Under the pieces are notes generated by a model, which did no database searches, was not told the origin of the DNA, and worked only from the letters and a program-made list of their open reading frames with translations. A stretch of DNA of 64,000 bases from contig NC_092047.1 of the NCBI RefSeq assembly GCF_003086295.3, forward strand, positions 115,565,323 to 115,629,322. Reading direction: 5' to 3'. The position numbers were made by a program, and so were the translations under genes. Below, piece by piece: positions 9,707 through 21,144 of this stretch. Position 1 is the first letter of the stretch. Every line of letters starts with the position of its first letter. The stretch comes from Arachis hypogaea. Its lineage: Eukaryota > Streptophyta > Magnoliopsida > Fabales > Fabaceae.

Positions 9707-11445
9707 ATGGTAACTCACTCGCCCCGTTTCTCTCTCACACTCTTCTCCATATGTTTTCCAAAGTTTTATTTTTTGTTATGGTATAAACCCTTTTCAGTAA
9801 ACCCATTAACCCAGATCTCATTCTTTGATTCCCACATCCCAAGATCATAACTTGTACTCAAAAATCTAATCTTTCACCGAAAAACTCAATTGGGTCACTG
9901 TAATTAGGGTTGCATTCTGCGGTCTATTAATTTATTTTGCCTCTCGTTTTCTGATTGCTTTCTTTTCTTGTCTTTTTTTTTTTTTTCAGCTGCCCCTTTC
10001 TCTTCTGAAGACTGCCCAAGGCCACCCAATGGTGAGTGTCTGCGAGGCCTTTGCTCTATGTTTACCTAATTCATGTGATATAGTGTAAATTGCAGAGATA
10101 CTGTTTGATTTTGATACACTATCATGTTAGCGTTTGTGTCAGCAAATCATGTATCATTGTATGTATGAGTTCTGAAGTAGTTATTTATGTTTTATATTTT
10201 GATTTTTACTATATGTTTCTGTTGGAACAGTTGGTGGAGCTGAAAAATGGAGAGACTTATAACGGGCATTTGGTGAATTGTGATACATGGATGAACATCC
10301 ATCTAAGAGAAGTCATTTGTACCTCTAAAGTATTGTTCTTTTGCCGTTGGTTCTTGTATATTCATCATGATATGTTGTGTGCTGTGAAATCTTTTATAAT
10401 GTGTGATTGGAATTGGTTATGTAGGACGGAGATAGATTTTGGCGTATGCCGGAATGCTACATTCGTGGAAACACAATCAAGTATCTTCGAGTTCCTGATG
10501 AGGTTTGTAGCAGTGATTTTCACATTATGTTGGAATTCGTGATCATGATTCATGCATACGTTCATCCCCTGATGTTGCTGTATTGCCTGTTGTTTTAGGT
10601 TATTGACAAAGTTCAGGAAGAAACCAAGAGCCGTGGAGGTGAGCCTTTTTTCCACATCTAGCTCATTTTTCGTAGTGATATTTAAGTCGTAGAGGTGATC
10701 AAAGTGGGGAATAAACAAGAAATAAAGATAATAATCACTTTAAAGTTTAAACAAGTTATATTTACACATATAGAATGAGTTGAATAGCTATTCATGTAGT
10801 CTTCTAGGTTTCTTCTAAAGAAAAATATGCTGGAAACTCCTTAATTGTGATCACCTTTTTCAGATCGCAAACCGCCTGGTGTTGGACGTGGAAGGGGAAG
10901 GGGGAGAGAGGATGGTCCTGGTGGACGGCCAGCAAAAGGAATGGGCCGTGGCCTTGATGAAGGTGGAGCTAAAGGGCCAGGAGGAGGCCGAGGCAGGGGG
11001 GGCCCAGGTGGAAAGCCTGGTGGTAACAGAGGTAAATCATCCCTTACATCATTCCAAACTCTCTGCATTTCATGTAGCAACTTTTCATTATCTAAGTTTT
11101 ATCCCTCGAATTTGCCATGAACGAGTTCATGGGATCTGTGGTATTATGCATTTACTTTATACTTCCACACATACGCTTACAAATCTTACTTTCCCTTGTC
11201 TGGATGGTCAAGGAAAAAAGTGATTTTAGCGATCAAGTCATAATAGAGTGAAGTTAATGCATGTTTGATTATGCGTATTTTGGTTCAATACAACTTATGA
11301 TTGAAAGCTTAAACTATGTCTAAAATTCCTGAAACGTACAGATATCATATTAGGATCAGTTATAATACAAATTTCGGTATAGTCCTTGTTATCTTAATTT
11401 ATGTTTCTTCTTCTTCCGACAGGTGCAGGGAGAGGTAGAGGTTGA
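9707..11445 (+). CDS. LSM4: Sm-like protein LSM4
   Basis: LSM4 is the Sm-fold subunit shared by the LSM1-7 ring (cytoplasmic decapping) and the LSM2-8 ring (U6 snRNP stabilisation and splicing). Seven exons join in frame: 9707-9709, 9990-10031, 10231-10329, 10425-10502, 10599-10638, 10864-11031 and 11423-11445, 453 nt or 150 aa. The first coding exon is only the ATG. Exon 2 encodes [14 protein letters not shown]. Exon 3 carries Sm1 ([20 protein letters not shown]) and exon 4 carries Sm2 ([15 protein letters not shown]), with the usual R-G-N and I-R-x-P type contacts. The C-terminus (from about residue 90) is a Gly/Arg-rich RGG tail typical of plant LSM4 and open to arginine methylation. Length and exon pattern fit the family. 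All introns are GT-AG. Confidence 0.95.
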
Positions 11446-11988
11446 TACAACTGTTACATGGAACTACTTTATATGGTCCAGTTGCTAGTTTTAGAGGCAT
11501 CGGATCCCTGCTCAACAGATTGCTGTTTGTGATTCCCTTGCATTCTTGGTTGTAGGTTTCCAGTGTTTTTTGTTCTTGCATTTAGAGTCGCGAAAATGCA
11601 GATATTACAAGAACTCACCAAAGTGATGATGGTGATAATGTTAATTGTTGAAATAGAATACATCCACCCCATCATTCATATGCTTAGAAATGCTCCTTCC
11701 GATTGTACACTAAATGTTTGGGTGGTCCAACTTAAATTGTTTGTTCTAGTGATTTTGAGGCATGGTATGGATAAGTTCTTGAATTGATGTTCTACTTCTC
11801 TGATACTTTTGAGGCATTGAATGGAAGATAAATTACACATTTTTCATGTTAAAGAATACCTCAAAAGTTGTTTTTATTATACTTAATAAAATTCACTGGT
11901 TTACAAACTATTTCATTATAAAACTGATATTTTGAGGATTAAAACGATGAATGAAAGTGAAACATGGTAATATTCAGATATGATTTTC
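11446..11988 (+). other. LSM4 3' region
   Basis: Transcribed-looking sequence follows the stop. No second gene is seen, and an 11563-11787 frame has no recognisable product. A poly(A) signal could not be assigned with confidence. Confidence 0.4.
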
Positions 11989-12398
11989 GAGTTAATACTC
12001 AATTTGACCCTTATAATTTGAAGAACAATTTAGTTTGACTCTTAAAACTTCAATAGAACAAAATTGAATTCTGAAATTTGTAATCAGAACTTGCATTAAT
12101 TTATTGTGATTTGAATCCTTTGCTCATATTCCATGCGATTGGGGTCTGTTAGAGCAAATTGAAGTTTGATTATATGGTCCTTTTTTGTGAAAATATAAAA
12201 GGTTTAGTATGTTTTAATCACATAAAACTTAGATAAAAAGTTTAAATCTTAACAAGTTAACAATATGCTATTCATAAAAATTAATTCAGGAACTAACAAA
12301 AGTTATTATAAATTTTACCGTTCAAATTAAACCAATTATAATTTTAAATCAATTTGAATTCGACATCATACTTTATGAGTTAAATTGAATATCAACTC
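11989..12398. mobile_element. MITE of about 410 bp with 28-bp inverted ends
   Basis: The left end GAGTTAATACTCAATTTGAC is matched by the reverse complement of the right end, GAGTTGATATTCAATTTAAC. The interior is non-coding. No clear target duplication is visible. Confidence 0.6.
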
Positions 12399-12936
12399 TC
12401 CTTAATAGCCACAAAACTTTTCTTGTGGTATGTTCTTGAGTATTAAATTAGCATAATATCAAGAGTAAGATGATAAAGCAGATATCAAATCCTATTTCTG
12501 TTGAAAATGTTCAAAAATTTCCTATCCTAGAATCCAATTAATATCGGCCTTAAAAACATTTATAAACAATATGGTCTTTGACTAGGAAAGAGAAATAATA
12601 AACACACTCGGCTCCATCAACAGTTGCCATGAAAATTAATAGGCAGCATGATGAATAATATTATATAGATATTCTGATACCAAATTCCTTCATGAAATAA
12701 AAAAAAAGTCTCACTTGTACAATATCCTACTTCAGCTAGAGAGAATGAATGTTAAGTCGTTGACTATGCCAATAGCACTCACTACTCACCAAGACACCAA
12801 TGTTTTAGGGTCAAGAAACAGGGGTAATATGATGTCTCTACTTCAAGAACTATCAATTCACACTACAATACTGAAATAATCTACTGCATGCTTATAAGCA
12901 TCATCCAGGTGTTGAAGATCTTGAACTGAAAGGGTA

Positions 12937-15236
12937 TTATGTGCTTGGAGCAGCTTCTTTTTTCTCTGTTGAAGCCTCCCCGGCAGCATCTTGATCTCCG
13001 GCCGTGGAAGCTCCCTCTTTCTCAGTACTAGTCCCCTGTCCTCCGGGCTTCGACACTTCTTGCTCTATTATAATTGGCAAACAAATATATTTCAGTCGGC
13101 CAAATAAACGAATCCTAAAGCACGAAAACCCTAAAGTACCATACTTGAGGCCTTAAGAATGGGAGAACAATGCTACAATGCACCTTCTACAGCAATTGAT
13201 CATGTTGGTTCATTTAGGACACTTCCTAAATGATGCTAAAAATGACCATATTCTGCGGCCGACGAAAAAAGGTAGATCCACCAATTTAAATCCTAAACGG
13301 CAACTGACTTTGGCCTCAAATATAGTATCATATGCCTCATAGTTATAAAACCAACAAAACCTTTTCTTCCCAGATGAATTTGGCAATTCAATCAGTTAAT
13401 TCAAGTTAGTTTCATGATTCATTGGCTTCCCCTCTAGGGGATTAATACTAGTGAGTAAAGTTCACACATACCCATGATTTCTAAAATGATGATGTATAAT
13501 AAGTACTTCACACACACCAAATATCAAATGCTAATTTTGCAGCATACTTACCATCATCATCGTCATCATCGAAATCACCCATTGCATCATCGCCCATCCC
13601 ACCAAATTTCTGCAGCATTCAATAGAATTAGAATTTAGAACAGATTACATCAAACAAGAAAGGGTGTCCAAACAGATGAATTCATCCAAACACATTGCAT
13701 ACCGAGAAATCCATCCCTCCCAAGTCTAGATCACCAAGACCTAAGCAAACAAACAGGATAATCGGTCAGAAAACCGCAGCCATGAAACAGAGAATTTCAA
13801 AAATTGCTAATAACATGATTTAGGCATGTCCATACCACCATCATCTTCATCTTCATCAACCCATTTATCCCAATCTACTTTCACATAATGCGGAGGCTTT
13901 CCTTCTCCTCGTAGTAACCTTTTCCACCATCCTTTCTCTGCCTTCTCCACCACACAGAATATGCCTCTCACCCCTACATTAATCTTGCTCTCCTGAAACC
14001 AATAGAATATGCATTGAAAAACAAAAATAGTTCTAGTGCAATTAACAAAACACTAAATTTCTTAGACAAATTTCAAAAACATTAAAGAGACTTAAACATG
14101 TTACATGTACTCCATGGAGATTACATCAACAACAAACATCATCCTAAAGTGCAAGCACATCATGGATAATGCAATACTTTAGTTTAGTTTCTTAAACTAA
14201 TATCTAAGTAGATGATGATGCATAGACAAAAAGAATCAACTTCCACATCAACCATTTCAAAGAAAACTACTTTAACCTACATGGTCACACCTGATTATCA
14301 TAAAAGAATTTTACACGGTAAATTTTATAGATATGTCATTGCTATCTATAAATAGGAAAATTTGAGTCTCACCTCTACATTAACCTTGTCAAAGAGATCC
14401 AACTTCAAGTCATACAGATGATCTTCGGCACCAGCAGTAGCCGAAAAGGTGAAAGTACCATCTGGAGTTAGGTCCACTTTCGCATTCTTCGAATCCGGCA
14501 ACTGAACCGTTATATAAACCTTGTCCAGCCTTTGAGCCCACTTAACCTCAGGATGACGGCTGCACACAGCAAATGATGTAAAAAACACGATCAGAACACA
14601 AAAATCAAAAGGATTTAATTTGTATTTACTAAAAGTATAAATTCCTTTACAGTATCAATCACAATACTCAACTTTCTGATTCACTACATGAATGCTGATG
14701 CAAATGGAAGAATTTGATCCCTAAAAATGAAAATTCCCAAAATGCATGCAAGAAACCTAGATAGTATACTATAAGTTGAACTACCAAAAAAGCTATTCAT
14801 CCCAATAACACAAATTGCAGCACAACAAATTAAGATTAAAATTTAACTAACATCAACAAAAATCAAAATTATTAATATCAATGTTCAGCAACTTGACAAT
14901 GCAAAAAAGGCATGTATAGCTGCTAGTAATTGAAAAACCACAATCATATTTTCCCACACTCTTCATAGAAAATCACACTTCCTAAACTTGCCAATGAGTT
15001 ATAATAAGAGAAAACTTTTACAATATAATAAAAAATGAACAAAGTAATGCAAACTTCAGTGGTATAAACCATTAACTAACATGTGTCCTGTTTCCATTTC
15101 AAAAACTATGATTACTCAACATAATCACTAATCATAATCAAACTTAAGATGCTAAGTTCAGAGGATTAACACTTTTAAACATACATATGAACATAAAAAA
15201 TAAATAAATAAAATTGAAATGAAAAAAGTACCTCAT
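12937..15236 (-). CDS. P23: HSP90 co-chaperone p23
   Basis: p23 binds the N-terminal domains of ATP-bound HSP90, stabilises the closed state and slows ATP hydrolysis. It acts in cytosol and nucleus. Six exons on the minus strand join in frame: 15236-15232, 14559-14373, 13992-13836, 13740-13703, 13609-13552 and 13064-12937, 573 nt or 190 aa. Exon 1 is a 5-nt micro-exon (ATGAG). The CS domain (residues ~2-95) begins SRHPEVKWAQRLDKVYITVQ and includes DLFDKVNVEESKINVGVRG and the p23 signature around GWWKRLL and VKVDWDKWVDEDE. A short glycine-rich linker (LGDLDLGGMDFSKFGGMGDD) is followed by an acidic run and a low-complexity Glu/Ser/Thr/Ala tail. The tail is shorter than in some plant p23 proteins. 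The start is fixed by the conserved MSRHPEVKW and by the splice phase. Confidence 0.95.
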
Positions 15237-15500
15237 GGTTTTGTTAGAGAGAGACAAAAACCCTACGTTTGAGAAGAATTGAGAGTAAGGTAGATTTTGA
15301 TGACAGAAGAAGGAACACAGAAAGTGTGTTTATGTTGTTTGTTGAGCGACACTTCTAGACTTTACTACACCTTCTTTCTCTTTCTTCTTCTTCTTCTCTC
15401 TCCGGTTAAGTACCTTCTAGAATATGCTCCTTGTGCTTACCAAATTTATTTATTATTATTTTTTTTTTTTTTTCAAAAAAGGTCTGTCTAGAACTAGATT
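15237..15500 (-). promoter_or_regulatory. p23 upstream region with heat-shock-element-like motifs
   Basis: TTCTAGAA lies at 15415-15422 (a paired TTCnnGAA), with related TTCTAGAC at 15353-15360 and TCTAGAAC at 15486-15493. A GA-rich tract on the minus strand (15373-15403) lies near the expected leader. Heat control would suit an HSP90 co-chaperone, but full HSEs need at least three alternating nGAAn units and only two are contiguous here. Confidence 0.3.
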
Positions 15501-16018
15501 GTTTTTTTCTTTCAGTAATGAAATTTTTTTTTTGGTATCTCTTAATCCGACCTGACAAAGACTAATTCGTGGAAACTCCATTTAAAAAAAATTATTATTT
15601 ATTTATTTATTTATTTATTATTATTTTTTCTTTTAGTAATGGAAATTATTGTTGTATCATGGTTGGTCATGGATGGCTCATCCTTAAACGCTCCTTACTA
15701 AGTATGGAGTGCTGCACATCTTGTAGATTCATTAAATCTGAACTCTTCATTTATTATATTTTATTTGAATGGTCTGGATTTAAAAAGGTAACCTGTTAAT
15801 CAAGTTAATCATTTTTTACAAGTTTTAGATTTTTTTTGTAAGTCTCAGATATTGGGCTGAAGTTCAAAATAAAAAAATAGTATATAAATATTAAAAACAT
15901 GTCTGTACAAAAAAAAGTTATTGGACTTTAGAATTAAAATAAATAATACATAAAAAATAAGTTGAAAATTTATGTACTAAATCTAGAAAAAAAGATATAA
16001 TAGAATTTTAAAAAAAAT
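15500..16018. other. non-coding AT-rich sequence
   Basis: Homopolymer runs and short tandem TTTA repeats (15597-15625) only. No gene seen. Confidence 0.5.
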
Positions 16019-16230
16019 AATATTAAATATATATTATGTATATAATATTAAAATTTAAATAAATTTTGTTTTGTGTGAAATAAAATTATAATATTAAATA
16101 TAAATACAATGATAAAAAATTTTGTGTTATATATATATTATGTATATAATATTAAAATTTAAATAAATTTTGTTTTATGTGAAATAAAATTATAATATTA
16201 AATATAAACACAATGATAAAAAAATTTGTG

Positions 16231-16273
<43 letters not shown>

Positions 16274-16330
16274 GAGAAACAAAATTAAAACATTAAATAT
16301 GAACAGTATGATAAAAGATTTTGTATTATA
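16019..16330. repeat. tandem repeat, about 104-bp unit, three degenerate copies, with (AT)n
   Basis: The block TATGTATATAATATTAAAAT followed by TTTGTTTTGTGTGAAATAAA starts near 16035 and recurs near 16139. A third, diverged copy follows an (AT)n tract at 16230-16270. Confidence 0.8.
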
Positions 16331-16744
16331 TTAATTTAATTAAAAAAATATATATACAACGTAAAAAATAAATAAATATATAATAATTTTATTTTGTGCA
16401 AAACAAAAATTCATATAATTTTTTATTAATAATTTTTTTATTGAAATATGTTATTTTACTATATTTATAATATATTATTTGGGATAATTATATTATTTTA
16501 GTTAATATATATTATTTAAAAAAATATTTAAAATTTATTATTTTGTATTAAAAATATTATTAAAAATATATTATTATTTTTTCTTAAAATAATACTTTCT
16601 TTTCTTTGGTTCAAATACTATGACAATAAAAAAATTTTACGTAATTGCGTCTACTCAATAAATATTATATTCATTTATTTCTATATTGTATGTAAAATAA
16701 ATAATTAATATTTAAAAAAGTTAATAAAAAAAAGAAGTATTCTT

Positions 16745-16812
16745 TTTTTTACCAACTCTTAGGTGAATATAGAAATTATGTCATTTGAACCATAGTTTGT
16801 TGGCAAAGAAAG
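16745..16812 (-). mobile_element. SINE remnant
   Basis: The minus strand reads TTTGCCAACAAACTATGGTT followed by CAAATGACATAA. This is the A-box half of the family seen at 6405 and 50500. The B-box half is lost. Confidence 0.45.
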
Positions 16813-17077
16813 AAATACTCTTAATTATATATTAAATAGAATAATTATTTATTAGGCTCATTCTTATACAAATAAATTTTTTTTTTAGTTTTATATCTGT
16901 AATATTTTATACCAATTAGCTTCAAAATTTAATTATTTTTTGAATAAATTAATATAAAATAATACAAATAATTGTTTAAATATAATTGTATTTTAATTTT
17001 TTATTCTTACGTACACGTTGAGGATAATTTGAAATAAAAGATAATGGACTTGTTGTAACTGTCATGTATATTGTACT

Positions 17078-17326
17078 TTGACTGTGTCGTCATTTGAGAA
17101 TCATGGCGCCTTCATGGAGACCGGGTTCAGTTTTATGTTTAGAGTTAGCCAACCAGCACAGCGGCCACACAGCGTCTTCCTTTTCTATGACAGCAATTTT
17201 TCGGACTTTGAAGGTCCATTTATGGTAAAGGTGGAATGGGGTGAGTTCAAGAACGTCAAAAATCTGTGGCTAAACAGAACAATAGTGGAAGCACCTGCTA
17301 ACAAACAAAACAGTGAAAATACTTGA
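17078..17326 (+). other. unrecognised 82-codon open frame
   Basis: The frame stands in a short stretch of more balanced base composition within AT-rich DNA. It begins MTVSSFENHGAF and has no motif that I recognise, no splice context and no neighbour that suggests a role. It may be a captured fragment or chance. Confidence 0.15.
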
Positions 17327-18040
17327 AGACATCACATCAATAATAACAGAGTAATGGAGGAATTCGATCAATTTTTTTTGAGTATTTTTCTGGTGTAAAG
17401 ATAGTCCTGTGTTAAACGAGTGAATTAGTTTTTTTTGTTAGTGTCGATTTGTTTGTTCAGCCCATGAAAAAAAAAAAAACAATAATAAATAAATTTAATT
17501 TACCTGATCACTTTTCATAGTAGGTTAACTTTTAAAGAGTGCTGCACTCCCTACTTTGCCTAGAGTGCACTAGCTTTCGCCGTCATGGATGACGGAATGT
17601 TTCAATTTAATATGGAAGTGATTTTTTTTTAATTGTAAAAATTAAATCTGAGATTTAAATTTGAGACTAGACAAAATTTTAATTAAAATCTGAGGGTAAG
17701 GAGTGATAAGTTCAAATTCTAGTGTATAAATTGAAGGATTTAATTTATGAGTGGTTAATTTTTTATTTTTATAGTAAAATAAATTAGTGGGCCAGATTTA
17801 TAAATAAAAAGATTTAAATTTAAAATTAAAAAATTTGTGGGTCAGATTTATAAAATTTAAAAAATTAATATTCTAATTTCATGTGAACGAAAATTAACTT
17901 TTCGATTTTTTGGAATGTAATCTCCACAGCCGAGTGAAACACGTGCATTTTTAATAACAATGTAAAATATAATTATCTTTTTAATATTAAAATTAAAAAG
18001 TGCTAGAACTACAATGATAGATAATGGTATTTTCTGTAAA

Positions 18041-18500
18041 CAGCGAGCTAAAATTTAAAAAAACGAATTGATCCGTATTTTAAACAAGTTGGGAATACAT
18101 CAATTTAATTTGACTCATTCGAATTAACGAATTAAACGAGTTGATTCGTTTGATTCTCTTTTTATAATTTATTTTTTGTTTAAAAATTATTATATAATTT
18201 TAGCAATTCTTTTTACTTGATATCCATACGAATAAAAAAAATTGTTATGCATTCATATACTTTGATAATAAATTATTTAAAGTTTAAAAAATTAATTAAT
18301 TAAAAAAACATTATATATGAACCAAAATAAATTTTATATACAAAAAATAAATAGCTAATATCGTACCCATTTACTATGGAGCTGTAAATTAAGTCAAATT
18401 AATCTACTTCTAAACAAGTCCTAATTTTAGTGGTTCGATTCATCTATTTTTATGAGCAATTTGAATCGACTCGCGAATTGCAGTTCATGTTGAAGACTGT
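18041..18500 (+). repeat. dispersed repeat (copy 1)
   Basis: It shares TTTGACTCATTCGAATTAAC-type sequence, ATTTTAAACAAGTT and a later TGATATCCATACGAATAAAA block with 44800-45310. A short related piece lies at 31650-31710. No TIR or coding sequence was found. Confidence 0.55.
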
Positions 18501-18580
18501 AATCATATAATAAAGATTTTATTTAATTCACTTTTGAATATTCTAAAAATCAATTTTTTTAAAGACTAAATTGACCCTAA

Positions 18581-18653
18581 AAGATATGTTTTGTTCATTT
18601 TCTTTTCCAATTGTTCCTTATGAGTCCAATTTCAATCATATATATATATATAT
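18581..18653 (+). pseudogene. relic of MATH-gene intron 2 (left fragment)
   Basis: TAAAAGATATGTTTTGTTC through TTCCTTATGAGTCCAATTTC and an (AT)n tract matches the intron just before exon 3 of the intact MATH gene (33627-33718). It is the left piece of an intron whose right piece continues at 24142 into the MATH exon-3 relic. Everything between is inserted transposon. Confidence 0.65.
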
Positions 18654-18654
18654 A

Positions 18655-20400
18655 AACTAGACTTTCAGAAAATCTACGACAGAGTGAGGTGAAGCTTTGT
18701 GGATATAGTGCTGTAGAAGATAGGCTTTGGTCTTAGATGGAGAACTTGGGTGAAGGAATGTGTGACTACAGCGTCTACGTCAGTGTTGATCAATGGGTCA
18801 CCATCCAAGCCGTTCAAGATGGAGAGAGGACTCAGACAAGGAGACCCTCTATCTCCTTTTCTGTTCGTTCTTGTCGTTGACGTTCTGCACAGGATGGTGG
18901 GGGAGGCCGTAAGGAATGGACGGATTTTTTCATTGCTGGTGGGAAGGGACAATATAGAATTGTCGCATCTCCAATTTGCAGATGACACAATCTTATTCTG
19001 TCCGCAGGAAATAATAAAATCTGTTCTCAATAGTCTGCCGGTTTACTACTTGAGCTTGTACAAGATGTCAAAAACGGTTGCAGAAAAGATAATTGGACTT
19101 CAGAGAAGGTTCATGTGGAGTAAAGAGGATGGGAATCATGGTATACCACTGGTGAAATGGGAGGTAGTTCAAGCTCCGAAAAAGCTAGGTGGCTTGGAGG
19201 TGGGAGATGCTCTAATTAATTAGAAATGCATCGCTTCTGTTCAAGTGGTGGTGGCGCTTCTCAAAGGAGGACTGTCCGCTGTGGAAGAAGGTTTTATGCT
19301 CTTGTAATCAGTTGGACCCAACTGTAATTTTGTCAAGCCAGACCTTGCCATCAAGATGGGCCCTTGGAAAGATATCTGCCAGTTTAATATCAAGGAGCAA
19401 CAGGTAAGAGACAAGATGATCAGTGGTTTGTCTATGGAGATGGAAAACGGCAGGAGCACTCATTTTTGGGAGGATGCTTGGTTACAAGGTGGCTCTTTGA
19501 AAGATAGTTTTCCGAGACTCTTCTCTGTTTCAAATCAACAAGGTTTCATAATAGGGGACTGTGGCTTTTGGGATGTGGTAGAATGGGTATGGAACTTCCA
19601 GTGGAGGAGAGAACTATTCCAATGGGAGTTAGAGTTACTCAACCAACTTCACGACCGGTTACGGGTTGTAAGATTATCGAGTGATAGAGAGGACTGAGTT
19701 GTATGGAAATTTGACAAAAAAAAAAGGTATTTTTCTACTAATTTTTTTGTGCAGGTGCTGCAGAAAGAGATTCTTTCAGAGGATATCATGAGTTACAGCT
19801 TCACTAGTTCGATTTGGCATGGCTTGGTTCCTCCAAGAGTTGAACTATTTGCATGGTTTGTTTTAGTAGGCAGGGTCAACACGAAGGAGAGGCTGAGTAG
19901 ACTGGGCATTATTAATCATAATGACAATATATGTGTTTTGTGTAAAAAGGATATATAATTTGTACATCATTTATTTTTTGCCTGTGAGTTTACGTGGCAG
20001 GTGTGGTGTGCTTGGTTGAAGTATGCTGATAGAGCATGGGCCATTATTCCGGGACCGTTAAAGAATTCTTCGAGAGTTGGACTGGAGTACCAGGCAGAAA
20101 GTCGGAGCACAGAAATGGCTAATAGGCTTTTTTGCGGTCATTTAGAACATTTGGTTGGAGCGGAATAGCAGAGTGTTTCAGAGATTAGAGACAAGTGTTG
20201 AAGGTGTTAAAGATTATGTCATTTTCGAGTTATAGGGAATGGTGTGGAGTTGATCCATTTGGTTGTTGATGGCAATGCTGGAGATAACAACGGATTATAC
20301 TTGTTATCTGTGTTTTATGTTTTGTTTTTATTGTGCTTGAATCCTTGTTGCTCCACTTTATTGTGTTGAGCTCCCTTTGTTCAATATATATATATATATA
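18655..20400 (+). mobile_element. 5'-truncated LINE (L1-like) retrotransposon, decayed
   Basis: The plus strand starts within the reverse transcriptase. It has a damaged DFQKxYDRV motif, then LINGSPSKPFKMERGLRQGD, PLSPFLFVLV and the catalytic FADD (QFADDTILFC, about 18968). A deletion then joins to the thumb/connection region (WSKEDGNHGIPLVKWEVVQA). Further frames encode a linker and a zf-RVT domain with IWHGLVPPRVELFAWFV and ICVLCKKD. At least three frame breaks and in-frame stops are present, and the endonuclease and ORF1 are missing. The 3' end (TGAGCTCCCTTTGTTCAATA) runs into an (AT)n tract. It lies inside the MATH intron relic. Confidence 0.85.
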
Positions 20401-20411
20401 TATATATATAT

Positions 20412-20575
20412 GGATTTGGATCTTCTAAATTTTAAATTTTATTTTAGAGGATAAAATGTAATATCTCACCATTTATTTTATAGGTGAAACAAAAAAAATA
20501 TAAAAAAATCACATTTAAAGGTGAGATATCACTTTATTCTCTAAAGTAAAAATTTAAAATTTAGAGAATCTAATA
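20412..20575. mobile_element. hairpin MITE, split at its right end by the MULE
   Basis: The left arm, ATCTTCTAAATTTTAAATTT through AATATCTCACC, is mirrored by GGTGAGATATCACTTTATTC through AATTTAGAGAATCT, arms of about 55 bp. The extreme right end (TAATATATAA) resumes at 24136, after the MULE, so the MULE landed in this MITE. Confidence 0.7.
20567..20575 (+). repeat. MULE target-site duplication, left copy
   Basis: AATCTAATA directly abuts the first base of the left terminus GGGCAAAAAA. The identical 9-mer follows the right terminus. Confidence 0.9.
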
Positions 20576-20670
20576 GGGCAAAAAACAGAAATAAGCCAAG
20601 GGAGCAAAAAAATTACCTGAATCAGCCAAACTGAAAATTGCTTCACGAATCAGCCAAAGCACATTACTAT

Positions 20671-20867
20671 GTAATTCGAACTAGTTTGGTTCGAACTACG
20701 TTAACATATAAATCGAACCAACTTGGTTCGAACTACAAATTACATAATTCGAACTAGCTTGGTTCGAATTACACACGTGAACCACTCCCCAAGTAATTCG
20801 AACCGACTTGGTTCGATACTCTCAAATTGCATCAAATAGTAATTCGAACCAGGTTGGTTCGAATTAC
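20671..20867. repeat. left subterminal array, 5 palindromic units
   Basis: Units at 20671-20699, 20708-20736, 20745-20772, 20793-20819 and 20839-20867 follow TAATTCGAACYA-n4-TTGGTTCGAATTAC with few changes. Each unit is its own inverted repeat. The gaps between units are unrelated and 8-20 bp long. Confidence 0.9.
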
Positions 20868-21144
20868 TCACAATTCGTTCAAAAATCTAATTTCTGTTAC
20901 TAGCATAGCTTCTGCGTCATGTCTTAATTTAACTCGTAGAGTTTGTTATTCCGGTGTGCATTCAACATACATTTCATTTAAAACTCTGGAAACAAAACAT
21001 ATTCATCAATTATGATCCCATTCACAGTACATCGCACTAACATTAACAAATGTTATCACTTACCAACTACAAGTAAGAAAACCGATAATACTGGAATCTA
21101 AATGCGAAATTGAAATAACAAAAGTACCAAAGCTAGCAATACAC

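Noticed and set aside
10365..11080. Minus-strand open frames across LSM4 (10365-10718 and 10841-11080)
   Set aside because: They are antisense shadows. The proline-rich one is the reverse of the RGG-coding exon.
14346..14588. p23 starting at the in-frame ATG at 14588
   Set aside because: The extra N-terminal residues come from intron sequence. The conserved MSRHPEVKW is restored only by splicing to the 5-nt exon at 15236.
17078..17326. Exon 1 or 2 of the broken MATH copy
   Set aside because: The translated frame shows no TWTIxNFS-type strand or other MATH feature and has no matching splice phase.
18674..19030. Minus-strand frame opposite the LINE reverse transcriptase
   Set aside because: The plus strand carries the FADD-containing reverse transcriptase, so the minus frame is its shadow.
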